Shown piece by piece: positions 35,573 through 45,208 of a stretch of 64,000 nt of DNA. The stretch covers positions 126,001-190,000 of the forward strand of contig NZ_JAUOSB010000002.1 in assembly GCF_030548295.1 (NCBI RefSeq), read 5' to 3'. This DNA is from Wenyingzhuangia sp. 2_MG-2023 (GTDB lineage Bacteria > Bacteroidota > Bacteroidia > Flavobacteriales > Flavobacteriaceae). Within the stretch, counting starts at the first letter, position 1, and each line of letters opens with the position of its first letter. A program made the translations under genes and the position numbers. Below the pieces are notes generated by a model. That model searched no databases. It was not told where the DNA came from and worked only from the letters and a program-made list of their open reading frames with translations.

Positions 35573-37241
35573 ATACTGCTATTTCTTTTTGTTTTGGCAA
35601 CACCTTTTGAAGTGCCACTGCCAACATTACCACCAACATACAGCCTAATAAATTTAGCCACAAATAAGGCAATACATCTAAATACCAAACGGTAACAATT
35701 ATAGTTTGTGTAATTACTGCTCCCACAAAAACAGCATTTCCTTTAACGTATTTTATAAAAAATGCCAATAAGAAAATCCCCAATATATTTCCATAAAAAA
35801 TAGATCCTATAATATTTACCAACTGAATCAAATTATCAAACAAATTGGCAATACAAGCAACTCCTATTGCTATAATTCCCCACAATAATGTAAACCATTT
35901 AGAAGCTTTTACAAAATGCTCCTCTTGATGATTTCCTTTTGCATTTCGTTTGTACAAATCTAAAGCTGTTGTAGCTCCCAATGCATTTAACTCTGAAGCT
36001 GTGGATGACATTGCTGCAGAAACAATAACGGCTAATAACAAGCCAATCAATCCTCTTGGTAAGTTGTTTAATATAAAGTGGATAAATACATAGTCTTTAT
36101 CATTTGTCTCCACTTTAGAGTCCGCTTTTTCTATAATTGTTTTAGCTTCCGTTTTTAAGTTTTTATCTTCTTTTTCTAAAAATTTAATTCTTGCTACTGC
36201 TTGCGAGTTTAAATCTCCCAATAACAAGGTTTGTTTTTCAGATTCAATATCCTTATGCTTAACATTCAATTGTTGGTAAGCAGTTGCATATTCCGAATTT
36301 GAAACTACCTCTACTGCTTTTGGATTGAAATTTAAAGGAGAAGCGTTGAATTGATAAAACACAAAAACAAATACCCCTACCAACAAGATAAAAAACTGCA
36401 TCGGTACTTTTAGCAGACCATTAAACAGCATTCCTAATTGACTTTCACGGATGGATTTTCCAGATAAATAACGTTGTACCTGACTTTGATCTGTACCAAA
36501 GTAAGACAGCATTAAAAAAGTTCCTCCTATCAAACCTGTCCATACTGTGTAACGATTGTTGACATCAAATGAAAAATCTAACACTTTCATTTTTCCACTA
36601 GCACCTGCAATTTCAAGTGCTTTTAAAAACGTTATTTCTTTGGGTAGATAACTTAAAATCAAATAAAAAGCAACAAACATTCCTGAAAAAATGATCCCCA
36701 TTTGTTGTTTTTGAGTCACATTTACCGCTTTTGTTCCTCCTGAAACCGTATAAATAATCACTAAAATTCCAATGATAATATTTAATGGAATCAAACTCCA
36801 TCCTAAAACAGCTGACAAAATTATTGCTGGAGCAAAAATGGTAATTCCTGCTGCCAACCCTCTCTGCACCAAAAACAAAACAGCTGCCAAAGTTCTGGTT
36901 TTAAGGTCAAATCTCTGCTCTAAATATTCGTATGCCGTGTAAACTTTTAAATTGTGATAAATGGGAATAAACACCAAACAAATAATCACCATAGCAATAG
37001 GCAAACCAAAATAAAACTGCACAAAGCCCATTCCATCGTTAAAAGCCTGACCAGGAGTAGACAAAAATGTAATAGCACTAGCTTGAGTTGCCATTACAGA
37101 CAATCCTATAGTCCACCACTTAGACTCACTACCTCCTCTAATATAATCGTTTACATTGCTACTACCTCGTGTTTTGTATACTCCATAAACTACAATAAAC
37201 AATAAGGTTCCTATCAGTACTATCCAATCTATAACTTGCAT
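35571..37241 (-). CDS. Sodium:solute symporter (SSS family)
   Basis: A 556-residue inner-membrane transporter with about 13 membrane segments. The start 'DWIVLIGTLLFIVVYG', 'VNDYIRGGSESKWWTIGLSVMATQASAITFLSTPG' region, and 'GGTKAVNVTQKQQMGII' are SSS hallmarks. It probably imports a sugar, most simply galactose or a disulfated-free oligosaccharide, driven by sodium. Residues about 335-385 form a long charged, coiled-coil-like insertion between membrane segments, as seen in some Bacteroidota SSS proteins. It is the only transporter in the window, last in an operon after the PIG-L fusion and a 35-residue membrane protein. Relatives transport sugars, sialic acid or inositol, so the substrate is open. 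Confidence 0.88.
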   Translation of the reverse strand: MQVIDWIVLIGTLLFIVVYGVYKTRGSSNVNDYIRGGSESKWWTIGLSVMATQASAITFLSTPGQAFNDGMGFVQFYFGLPIAMVIICLVFIPIYHNLKVYTAYEYLEQRFDLKTRTLAAVLFLVQRGLAAGITIFAPAIILSAVLGWSLIPLNIIIGILVIIYTVSGGTKAVNVTQKQQMGIIFSGMFVAFYLILSYLPKEITFLKALEIAGASGKMKVLDFSFDVNNRYTVWTGLIGGTFLMLSYFGTDQSQVQRYLSGKSIRESQLGMLFNGLLKVPMQFFILLVGVFVFVFYQFNASPLNFNPKAVEVVSNSEYATAYQQLNVKHKDIESEKQTLLLGDLNSQAVARIKFLEKEDKNLKTEAKTIIEKADSKVETNDKDYVFIHFILNNLPRGLIGLLLAVIVSAAMSSTASELNALGATTALDLYKRNAKGNHQEEHFVKASKWFTLLWGIIAIGVACIANLFDNLIQLVNIIGSIFYGNILGIFLLAFFIKYVKGNAVFVGAVITQTIIVTVWYLDVLPYLWLNLLGCMLVVMLAVALQKVLPKQKEIAV

Positions 37242-37256
37242 GTTTTTGTTTCTTAT

Positions 37257-37364
37257 TTAAAGTGAAAAATGATTGGTTATTAAGTAAAACAGAACGAAAT
37301 ATATTGCATTCGCAATTAGAATAACTGTAAATGATTTTTTCCAAGTATATTTTTTTGTTTTCAT
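37257..37364 (-). CDS. Small single-span membrane protein (35 residues)
   Basis: A short frame from ATG at 37364 to TAA at 37257, too short for usual gene calling. It starts with a basic stretch ('MKTKKYTWKKSF') and continues with one hydrophobic segment ('TVILIANAIYFVLFYLIT'). It lies 17 nt after the PIG-L gene and 15 nt before the SSS symporter, in the same direction, so the layout fits a real operon gene. Small membrane proteins encoded beside SSS permeases are frequent in Bacteroidota, so a subunit or assembly helper is my inference. No homologue was searched for. Confidence 0.55.
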   Translation of the reverse strand: MKTKKYTWKKSFTVILIANAIYFVLFYLITNHFSL

Positions 37365-37381
37365 CAACTATCTTTTGAGTC

Positions 37382-39871
37382 TTATTTTTTGTAAGATAAC
37401 ATATTCGCAAATAATTTATATGCACCTGGCACACCTGCTGGTAATTCTCTAAAAAAACTTAACCCTGTGTAGATGTAATTTCCTTTTCCATAAGAGGCCA
37501 CTAACAAACTTCCCTTTAACAATGGCTCTCCTTTGTCATGCATTCCAAAAATAGCTTCGTATTCCGAACTCCATTTGTTTGGAAAATACAAACCTCTTTC
37601 TTGCACCCAACCTTCAAAATCAGCAGAAGTTATTTTGTTAGGTATATTTACAATATCATGCTTGTTGTCTAAAAAAGTCACCGTTGCATTTTCATTAGTC
37701 ACACGTTTATTAGACACCTCTAAAGGAAACGGGGCTAAAACATCTAGTTCACTCCTCCCTTTGGTATTGTATTGAACAATTAAATTACCACCATTTTTAA
37801 CATATTCTAATAAAAATTTTTGTTTAAATTTTAATGCATCTACCGTATTATAAGCTCTTATTCCAACAACAATGGCATCGTATTTTTCTAAATTTTCTGT
37901 ATTGATGTTTTCAGGATGAATGGTAGAAACCTCGTAACCTATTTGAGTTAAACTTTCTGGAACCACATCTCCTGCTCCTTGTATATATCCGATAAAGGTT
38001 CCTTTTTTCTCAATATTTAATCTAACTATTTTTGTAGCTGCTTTTTGTAATAAAGTTTGTTTTGGAATGTGATCATAAACAATTTCAATTTGTTCTTTAT
38101 TATATTTTTTCCCCTGCATTGATGCAACCGCCAAAATCTCTCCTTCCGATTGTTGAGATGGAGGACTCACATAAAACACAAAATCTTTTGCATCTCCTTT
38201 TTCAACAATTGAAAAGGAAATCTTTTCAGGAGAAACTGTCCAACCCTTTGGATGTTCTAGCGTTAATTCTCCTGTTGCATTTTTAATTCCAGACTTTACT
38301 TCTACAATTACTTTTTTTGCTTTAGAATCTGAAAAAATGAGCACTTTTTCTTTAATTTTTGTTGTTAACTCTGGAACAACCTCTAAAGGCTCATACAACT
38401 CTCCTTTGTCTCTTTTTGAAAAACGATGTACCACCTCTTTTGTAATGGTGATTGGAGTATTGTCTATTTCTAAATTAAAATCAACACTAATATTTCTAGG
38501 TGTATTTGGCAGTCCTATTTTTTGCTGTTCTTTTACAGTATACATTCCTACTGTACCTATTTCATTCAACCAATAAGGATTGGTCATTGCTTCATTATCT
38601 AGAGCTAAGACTTCCTTAAAAGACTGATTTACATTTGTTTTTAACTCAACATTTTTTGAAATAATTTTACTTTTAGGAAGTAAAACAATCGACTTCAACA
38701 TCACTTTCTCAGAACTTCTATTCAGCGTTTCTATCTCTAAATTCACATTGCTATTTGGTGTAACAGCTCCTGTGTTTGCAGAAACTTCTATATACAAACC
38801 AGAACAAGCTAAAATAATAGTTTCTATTTCTTTTTTCTTGATAGCTTTCCAATGTTCATCCTCTAAATCATCAATCAACACGTAGGCTTTCATCAATTCA
38901 GAAAGATGCTTTGATGGGTTTTTAAAATTAAAACCCTCTTCAACTTTAGATAAAATAGCAGCAATTTTATCACCACCTTTTACGCGTGACCAAGTAGTAT
39001 TGATTCCTGAAAATATATCCGAAGAATTGGTTGGTTTGTCACCTTTTAAAAATTCTAAATATTCTTTTTCGGAACCACGTGTAGACAATCGCCCAAAACC
39101 TTGACACAAATGTTGACTGCTTGCCAAGGCTGCTATTTCATTGTTTGAAAGTCCTTTTTGTGGATAATACACTCCCACATCTAAAGTAGAAAACTTGGTA
39201 TCATCTCTTTCTTCTTCAAACTTTTTCTCACTTCCATAAAACCACCAAGACGTGTTAAAAAACAAACGTTGTGGTTGCCAAACATCCGTATAGTTTAATT
39301 GGTTTTTAAATTGGTTTTTATCCGCAGCTAAGTCAAAAGCAGCGACACTTAACATGGCCGAAGATGTATGATGTCCATGTGTAGTACCTGGAGTTCTATG
39401 ATCAAATCTATTGATGATAACATCTGGCTTTAGAGTCCTAATTGCCCAAACCACATCACTCAACACTTCTTTTCTATTCCAGATTTCTAAAGTTTCTTCT
39501 GGATCTTTAGAAAAACCAAAATCATTAGCTCTTGAAAATCTTTGCTCTCCACCATCTATGCCACGCGCTGCTAAAAGCTCTTGTGTACGAATCAACCCTA
39601 AAGATTCTCTAATTTCTGGACCAATTAAATTCTGCCCACCATCTCCACGTGTCAACGATAAATACACCGTTTTAGCTTTTACTTGGTTGGATAAATAAGA
39701 AATTAATCGTGTATTTTCATCATCAGGATGTGCTGCAATATAAAGCGCTGTTCCTAAAAAATTTAATTCTTGAATTTTTTCATATATCTGATTGGAATTT
39801 AATTTGTCTGGTTTTTGTGCATTTGCAGTAAAAACAACGCTAAAAAGAAAATAACTTATTAGGTATTTCAT
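37382..39871 (-). CDS. PIG-L family deacetylase fused to a C-terminal GATase-like domain
   Basis: An 829-residue secreted protein (leader to 'FTANAQ'). The N-terminal PIG-L/LmbE domain (about 35-310) has zinc-binding 'IAAHPDDENTR' (H48, D50, D51), 'LTRGDGGQN' and a distal His cluster in 'TTHGHHTS'. A long beta-rich middle (about 380-600) is followed by a ThuA/GATase-like segment from about 605 ('YDAIVVGIRAYN', 'VKNGGNLIVQYNTKG'), ending in 'GNYIYTGLSFFRELPAG'. PIG-L enzymes remove N-acetyl groups from amino sugars, yet this large secreted type is found in many sugar-use loci and its substrate is unknown. It leads the operon with the small membrane protein and symporter. Confidence 0.82.
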   Translation of the reverse strand: MKYLISYFLFSVVFTANAQKPDKLNSNQIYEKIQELNFLGTALYIAAHPDDENTRLISYLSNQVKAKTVYLSLTRGDGGQNLIGPEIRESLGLIRTQELLAARGIDGGEQRFSRANDFGFSKDPEETLEIWNRKEVLSDVVWAIRTLKPDVIINRFDHRTPGTTHGHHTSSAMLSVAAFDLAADKNQFKNQLNYTDVWQPQRLFFNTSWWFYGSEKKFEEERDDTKFSTLDVGVYYPQKGLSNNEIAALASSQHLCQGFGRLSTRGSEKEYLEFLKGDKPTNSSDIFSGINTTWSRVKGGDKIAAILSKVEEGFNFKNPSKHLSELMKAYVLIDDLEDEHWKAIKKKEIETIILACSGLYIEVSANTGAVTPNSNVNLEIETLNRSSEKVMLKSIVLLPKSKIISKNVELKTNVNQSFKEVLALDNEAMTNPYWLNEIGTVGMYTVKEQQKIGLPNTPRNISVDFNLEIDNTPITITKEVVHRFSKRDKGELYEPLEVVPELTTKIKEKVLIFSDSKAKKVIVEVKSGIKNATGELTLEHPKGWTVSPEKISFSIVEKGDAKDFVFYVSPPSQQSEGEILAVASMQGKKYNKEQIEIVYDHIPKQTLLQKAATKIVRLNIEKKGTFIGYIQGAGDVVPESLTQIGYEVSTIHPENINTENLEKYDAIVVGIRAYNTVDALKFKQKFLLEYVKNGGNLIVQYNTKGRSELDVLAPFPLEVSNKRVTNENATVTFLDNKHDIVNIPNKITSADFEGWVQERGLYFPNKWSSEYEAIFGMHDKGEPLLKGSLLVASYGKGNYIYTGLSFFRELPAGVPGAYKLFANMLSYKK

Positions 39872-39929
39872 TCTAATAAAAGGGCTTTAGATTTTAATGT
39901 AAAATAATAACATTTAGCCCAATTCTCCT

Positions 39930-39937
39930 CAAATTTA
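39930..39937 (-). promoter_or_regulatory. -7 box before PIG-L operon
   Basis: Minus strand TAAATTTG (TAnnTTTG) 59 nt before the ATG at 39871, with ATTG 18 nt further upstream as a weak -33 element. Confidence 0.4.
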
Positions 39938-39998
39938 AGTCCAAACTACAAACTTCAATAAAAATATTCTCAAAACATTGATTTACTTGTAAGCATGT

Positions 39999-41372
39999 TT
40001 AGTTTTTTAAACTCGTTATAATATTTTTCATTCTTGCCACCATCTCAGCGTTTTGAGTAGCTATGTTTTTTTCTTCTCCCAAATCTTTAGACAAATCATA
40101 CAATTCAAAAGGAGCTGTATGCTCTTTATGTTTGTTAGATTTATTGTAATGAATTGATATTCCTTTGTAGTTTCCTATTCTAACAGCTTCTTTAGTTGCT
40201 TCCCAATTGGTAAATTTCCAATATAAATAATCTGCTATTTTTTGCTCTTTATTATTCCCTAATAAAGTAGGTAAGAAAGAAACTCCATCACTTTGACTAG
40301 GAGTATTTTGTTTTGTTAAATCAGCCATGGTAGGCATTACATCCCAAAAAGCACTTGGTAAATCTGTAACACTTCCTGGTTTTATTTTTGATGGCCAATA
40401 AGCAATCATTGGAGCTCTAATTCCACCTTCATACACGTCTCTTTTCCCTCCTTTTAAATCCCCATTAGAATTCCAAAACTTAGGATCATGTCCCCCTTCA
40501 TGATGTGCTCCATTATCACTCGTAAAAATGATCAATGTATTATTATCAACGTTGTATTTTTTTAACATTTTCACAATTTTTCCTACTTGTGCATCTAAAT
40601 GCTGTACCATAGCTGGAAACGCTGCAACAGGATTTATAACATCTGGTGTTGGTTCTGGATCTGCATAATATTCACCTATTACATTCTCAAACTGAGGTAA
40701 TTTCTTTCTCCATTTGTCATGTAATTTTTTAGGAGCATGCATGGCTGCATGTGGTATTGCTGTGGGAATGTAACAAAAGAAAGGTTGTTTCTTTTTCGCA
40801 TTTTCTTTGATAAAATCAAATGCATGATCCATAATAATATCATGTACATAGGTTCCTTTTTCTACAGGCACTTCTTTTCCATTATGCACCATTTTAGAAG
40901 GATAATATGTATGGGCTGTTACTTGAGTTTTCCATCCGTAAAACTCATCAAACCCTTGATTTAATGGATTTCTATTGTCTTTGGATGTAGTATCCCCTAA
41001 TCCCCATTTACCGTATGCACCTGTTGTATACCCTGCATTTTTAAACAACTCTGGTAAATTGGTCATTGCCAAATCCATGCCTGGTTCTGCTTTGGAATTT
41101 CCAGTTATGTATACATGTGCCGGGTTTTGTCCTGTCATTAAAACTGCTCTTGAAGGACTACATACTGCATTTCCAGAATAGTGATCTGTAAACTTCATTC
41201 CCTTTTTAGCTAACTTATCTATGTTGGGAGTTTTAAATTTTGTTTGTCCATAACAACTTAAATCTCCATACCCCAAGTCATCTGCTAAAATATAAATAAC
41301 ATTTGGTTTCTCCTGTGCATTTGCTATCAACGAGAAAATTGCAATTGCTATAACTAATATTCTGTTCTTCAT
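39999..41372 (-). CDS. S1 sulfatase, arylsulfatase A-like
   Basis: A 457-residue secreted sulfatase (leader to 'LIANAQ'). D31-D32 in 'ADDLG', formylglycine motif C71-S-P-S-R, 'GKWGLGDTT' and distal metal site 'SDNGAHHEGG'. It pairs with the sulfatase at 20304 (same KWGLG and 'DVMPT' segments) and less closely with that at 5796. It is the last of five genes in the 46087 operon, 6 nt after another sulfatase. Together with two neighbouring sulfatases and two esterases it could strip acyl and sulfate groups in order before exo-glycosidases act. Confidence 0.9.
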   Translation of the reverse strand: MKNRILVIAIAIFSLIANAQEKPNVIYILADDLGYGDLSCYGQTKFKTPNIDKLAKKGMKFTDHYSGNAVCSPSRAVLMTGQNPAHVYITGNSKAEPGMDLAMTNLPELFKNAGYTTGAYGKWGLGDTTSKDNRNPLNQGFDEFYGWKTQVTAHTYYPSKMVHNGKEVPVEKGTYVHDIIMDHAFDFIKENAKKKQPFFCYIPTAIPHAAMHAPKKLHDKWRKKLPQFENVIGEYYADPEPTPDVINPVAAFPAMVQHLDAQVGKIVKMLKKYNVDNNTLIIFTSDNGAHHEGGHDPKFWNSNGDLKGGKRDVYEGGIRAPMIAYWPSKIKPGSVTDLPSAFWDVMPTMADLTKQNTPSQSDGVSFLPTLLGNNKEQKIADYLYWKFTNWEATKEAVRIGNYKGISIHYNKSNKHKEHTAPFELYDLSKDLGEEKNIATQNAEMVARMKNIITSLKN

Positions 41373-41378
41373 TTTGTT

Positions 41379-42791
41379 TTATTTTACTAAGCTTTTTAAC
41401 TCTTTTCTAAATCTGTCTAAGATGTTTTTGTTGCTTTTGTCTTTAGCAATATTATCCCATTCCATAGGATCTTTTTTATGATTGTACAATTCTTCAAAAC
41501 CATCAGAATAGACAATGTATCTGTAATCTTCACTTCTTAGTGTATAATTCCCTTCTCCTTTGGTTGTAATGGCTGAATGGTTCCAATCTGCTTTTGGATT
41601 GGCTACCAAATGACTAAAACTATTTCCATCCAAATCTTTTTTCTTAGGTAATCCACACAAGTCAATCAACGTAGGATATACATCTATTAAAGAAACCGTA
41701 CGCATGCTTATTCCGTTTTTTCCTTTACTAGGATCAAAAACAATTAAAGGAGTTTTAGTAGCTTCTTCCCAAAGAGTTTGTTTAGACCAGTGTTCTTTTT
41801 CACCCAAATGCCAACCATGATCTCCCATTAAAACAATAATGGTATTTTCTTTATACTCACTTTTATCTAAGTTGTTTAACAAGTGCCCCACACAAGCATC
41901 TGCATAAGCTAGGTTTGCCAAATAGGCTCTTACAACAGATCTCCATTTGTTGTTTCTTAAAATTTCTGCATGTAATTTAGATCCTGCCCAATTTTGACCG
42001 ATTTTACCCGTATCTTCTAAATCGTTTTGTAATACTTTAGGTAATTGAATGTTTTTTTCATCAAACAAATCAAAATATTTTTTAGGTGCATATAAAGGCA
42101 AGTGAGGTCTAAAAATTCCACATGCTAAAAAGAATGGCTTGTCGTGTTTTTGCTCTAAAAACTTAACTGCATAATCAGCAGATTTCCAATCGTGTGTTTT
42201 TTCGTCAGCAATATCTACTCCAGCCCAATCAAAAGATCTTGTTTTACTTCCTTTTACTCCTGCTCTTTTAAAATTTAATCCGTGTTGAAAACGATCTTCT
42301 TTTTCAGGATATTGTACCCCTAAACCTCCTTTGTGTTCTTGTTGAAATGATCCTGGATCACTTCCTTCTTTAGGTTCTTTTGAAGTTCCTCTTGGACTAT
42401 GAAAAATTTTACCTGCAGCTGCCGTTTTGTATCCGTTTTGCTCAAAGTATTGTGGTAATGTAACCGTATTTTCAAATCCCTTCATTTGTCTAAAGACTTC
42501 ATTATTTCCGTAAACTCCTGTTTTATAAGGTTGATACCCTGTAAGCATACTGGTTCTTGATGGATTGCATAATGCAGCAGAACAATATGCTTGTTGAAAT
42601 ACCGTACTTTTTTTAGCCAACGCATCCATGTTAGGAGTAATGGCTTGTGGATGTCCTCCAAAAGCTCCCACCCAATCATTCATGTCATCTACCATAATTA
42701 ACAATACATTCGGTTTCTTTTGTGCGTGTATATTTATAACACTAAAACACAAAACACAAAAGGTTATTAAACTATATTTTATATTTTTCAT
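41379..42791 (-). CDS. S1 sulfatase, iduronate-2-sulfatase-like (S1_7-like)
   Basis: A 470-residue secreted sulfatase (leader to 'NIHAQ'). It starts with 'IMVDDMNDWVGAFGG' (D35-D36), has formylglycine motif C75-N-P-S-R, and the distal site 'MGDHGWHLGEKEHW'. The pattern 'DDxNDW', then 'HPQAITPNMDAL', is the iduronate-2-sulfatase-like group, as in the paralogue at 21906-23393. In marine bacteria this group includes carrageenan and ulvan sulfatases. It is the fourth gene of its operon, 10 nt after the sulfatase at 42802 and 6 nt before that at 39999. Confidence 0.9.
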   Translation of the reverse strand: MKNIKYSLITFCVLCFSVINIHAQKKPNVLLIMVDDMNDWVGAFGGHPQAITPNMDALAKKSTVFQQAYCSAALCNPSRTSMLTGYQPYKTGVYGNNEVFRQMKGFENTVTLPQYFEQNGYKTAAAGKIFHSPRGTSKEPKEGSDPGSFQQEHKGGLGVQYPEKEDRFQHGLNFKRAGVKGSKTRSFDWAGVDIADEKTHDWKSADYAVKFLEQKHDKPFFLACGIFRPHLPLYAPKKYFDLFDEKNIQLPKVLQNDLEDTGKIGQNWAGSKLHAEILRNNKWRSVVRAYLANLAYADACVGHLLNNLDKSEYKENTIIVLMGDHGWHLGEKEHWSKQTLWEEATKTPLIVFDPSKGKNGISMRTVSLIDVYPTLIDLCGLPKKKDLDGNSFSHLVANPKADWNHSAITTKGEGNYTLRSEDYRYIVYSDGFEELYNHKKDPMEWDNIAKDKSNKNILDRFRKELKSLVK

Positions 42792-42801
42792 CTGTCTTAT
42801 T

Positions 42802-44316
42802 TTAAAATTTTAATGCTGAATTAGGTGGTAATGGCACATTATTTTCTTTTCTCCAAGTAACTAAATCATGCAACAATTCTTTGGTTACATCAGTTTCAGA
42901 CGCTACTAAATTGGTAGACTCTTTAGGATCTTTGTTAAGATTGTACAATTCTAAATCTCCTGTAGCCAAATACTGAATCAGTTTGTAATCATCTTTTCTA
43001 ATTACAGAACAAGCTTTTTGAATTTTATTATTACTTGCCAAATGCCAATACAAAGGTCTTTTGTTTAATTTTTTCACATCTTTTTTAAACAAAGGAACTA
43101 GGGAATTTCCATCCAAAACATCTTTATAATCTTTGATATTTGCCACGTCTAAAAATGTTGGAAAAAAATCTAATAATGTTACTGGTACTTCTGTTCTACG
43201 TGGAGCTATTTTCCCTTTCCAATTTAACAAAATAGGCACACGAATACCTCCTTCATATATTTGTCTTTTAGAACCTCTCATTAAGTTATTACTGCTTTCA
43301 CCTCCATTGTATCCATTATCAGACGTTACTACAATCATGGTGTTTTCTCTTAAATTTTTTTCCTCTAAATAATCTATGATACGCTGAATATTAGCATCTA
43401 CAGATTCAATCATTGTAGCATATCCTGCCATAATTTCTCTTTTTCTTCCCAAGCCTTGTCCCCTTATAGAATCTCCAGGTTTGTTGATGTATTTTTTATA
43501 CAATTCCTCATTTCTACTCTTGATCGGTTTGTGAACTGCATAATAATCTAAATTGATAAAAAAGGGTTCGTTTTTATGTTGACCTATAAAGTCAATAGCC
43601 TCATCTGTTAATCTATCTGTTAGCCATTCATCCGATGGTTTATTAATAATAAACGGATTGCTAAATGGGGCTCTATATCCTCCTTTGTGACTTTTGTATC
43701 CTCCCATTTCAAACGCAGGATCTCCTTTATAAGTTCCTCCTACATTTTCTAAAAATCCTCTTCCTTGAGGATAATATTGCAAAACTTCTTTTGTTTTGTG
43801 TGCTGCCAACCAAGAATAATCTCCTGGTTCTGGTTGAGTTAATTTTTCCTGAAATGGGTAAGCCAAACTCAACTCTTTTTGAGGATAAGGTCCTACAATA
43901 TGATATTTTCCCAAATGAATAGCTTTGTATCCATGTTTTGCCAAAGGCTCTGCGTATATCTGATGATCTTTAGTCACCGTCCATCTAGAAAAAATATTTT
44001 CATTAGCAGTACCATACTCTAAGACAGGTACATTATACACCCCTGTTCTAAAAGATTGTTGCCCTGTAAATATAGCCGTTCTTGATGGTGAACAAGTCGG
44101 ATACATGTATCCATTACTAACCACCAAACTATTTTCAGCCAATTTGTCTAAGTTGGGAGTTTCGTAATAAGTTGATCCATTAAAACCAACATCCGCATAC
44201 CCTAAATCATCTACTAAAACAAAAACAATGTTCGGTTTTTGTTGAGCAGTCAAACCTAAACCAAATAACAAAACACCAACAACTAGTATCTTAAAAAATA
44301 TTTTATGCATCTTCAT
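42802..44316 (-). CDS. S1 sulfatase, arylsulfatase-like
   Basis: A 504-residue secreted sulfatase (leader to 'GLGLTAQ'). D36-D37 in 'VDDLG', formylglycine motif C75-S-P-S-R, 'GKYHIVGPYPQ' (Tyr for the usual Trp), and 'TSDNGYNGGESS' as the distal site, followed by 'RGSKRQIYEGGIRVP'. 'YADVGFNGSTYYETPNLDKLA' resembles arylsulfatases acting on algal galactans, but the position is unknown. It is the first of three sulfatases after the esterase pair, 6 nt from the esterase at 44323. Confidence 0.9.
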   Translation of the reverse strand: MKMHKIFFKILVVGVLLFGLGLTAQQKPNIVFVLVDDLGYADVGFNGSTYYETPNLDKLAENSLVVSNGYMYPTCSPSRTAIFTGQQSFRTGVYNVPVLEYGTANENIFSRWTVTKDHQIYAEPLAKHGYKAIHLGKYHIVGPYPQKELSLAYPFQEKLTQPEPGDYSWLAAHKTKEVLQYYPQGRGFLENVGGTYKGDPAFEMGGYKSHKGGYRAPFSNPFIINKPSDEWLTDRLTDEAIDFIGQHKNEPFFINLDYYAVHKPIKSRNEELYKKYINKPGDSIRGQGLGRKREIMAGYATMIESVDANIQRIIDYLEEKNLRENTMIVVTSDNGYNGGESSNNLMRGSKRQIYEGGIRVPILLNWKGKIAPRRTEVPVTLLDFFPTFLDVANIKDYKDVLDGNSLVPLFKKDVKKLNKRPLYWHLASNNKIQKACSVIRKDDYKLIQYLATGDLELYNLNKDPKESTNLVASETDVTKELLHDLVTWRKENNVPLPPNSALKF

Positions 44317-44322
44317 TTTAAT

Positions 44323-45207
44323 TTAATTCTGTAAGTCTATCAATGCTTTTCCAAAAGCAATTCCTAATCTTTTTTGACCTTCTGTATTGTAATGTAAGTT
44401 ATCTGTATGTTTTGGATAATCTTTCCACAACGGATCTGTACTTGTTTTTACAACGACTATATTTTTATCGTAATCTGCAATATTTGTCATTGCTTTTCTA
44501 ACCAAACCAGGTCCTTGTTTAAATTTTCTTGGCAATGGGTTTACTTGACCAATAACAACGGGCAAGTTTGGCAAACTCACTTCTTTACGATATCCCGTTA
44601 TTAAATTTTCTAAATTTTTTTGATAATTTGAGGCTGTTATTTCTTTGTTTGTATCACTTTCTCCTTGCATCCAAACCATTCCTATAATTTTGTACGGCTG
44701 TCCTTCCGACTTTAAACGATTCAATTCTTTCTGAAAATGTATTAAATGTGTACGATACAAATGCAACGATTTTCTTTCTGCACCTCTCTCTGCTATATTT
44801 GCTTTTTCTTGAGTCCAATTAGGATTCCAAGCTCCGTACAATGATGTTCCTCCTACTGCTGTTTTTATCAATAAAAATTGTTCATTAGGATGTGCTTCTG
44901 CCAATGTTAATCCTATCAATAACTCTGGACCAAAATGCTTGGTAAAATCATATTTTTCTGATTGTGATGTTGAAACGTAAAAAGACAATGGTTTGGGAGC
45001 TATAGTAGATTTGATTGATGTGCTTAACCATACTCTATGAGCTACTTTTTCTATTCTCTGTTTTGTCTCTGCATCTAAGGTGTCGTAATTCCCATGCCCT
45101 GCCATATTAGACTGGCCTGCTAACAAAACTACTTGTATTTCTTTTTTCTGTGCCACACAAAACACACTTATAAAAGAGCAAATTAAAAACAACTTATCTA
45201 AAATCAT
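44323..45207 (-). CDS. SASA-type carbohydrate esterase
   Basis: A 294-residue secreted esterase of the SASA/DUF303 group (leader to 'FCVAQ'). The catalytic motif 'LLAGQSNMAGHG' (Ser33), 'WMQGESD' near residue 180, and the Asp-His pair in 'DNLHYNTEGQKRLG' are all present. SASA esterases remove acetyl groups from sugars such as sialic acid or acetylated xylan; here an acetylated algal glycan is more plausible. It is the second of two tandem paralogues, 1 nt after the first, and shares most motifs with it. Periplasmic or extracellular action is expected. Confidence 0.85.
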   Translation of the reverse strand: MILDKLFLICSFISVFCVAQKKEIQVVLLAGQSNMAGHGNYDTLDAETKQRIEKVAHRVWLSTSIKSTIAPKPLSFYVSTSQSEKYDFTKHFGPELLIGLTLAEAHPNEQFLLIKTAVGGTSLYGAWNPNWTQEKANIAERGAERKSLHLYRTHLIHFQKELNRLKSEGQPYKIIGMVWMQGESDTNKEITASNYQKNLENLITGYRKEVSLPNLPVVIGQVNPLPRKFKQGPGLVRKAMTNIADYDKNIVVVKTSTDPLWKDYPKHTDNLHYNTEGQKRLGIAFGKALIDLQN

Positions 45208-45208
45208 T

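Noticed and set aside
37162-37434. 90-residue minus-strand frame overlapping the symporter start and the end of the PIG-L gene
   Set aside because: It overlaps both real genes in another frame; the 35-residue frame 37257-37364 fits the gap better and has a hydrophobic span.
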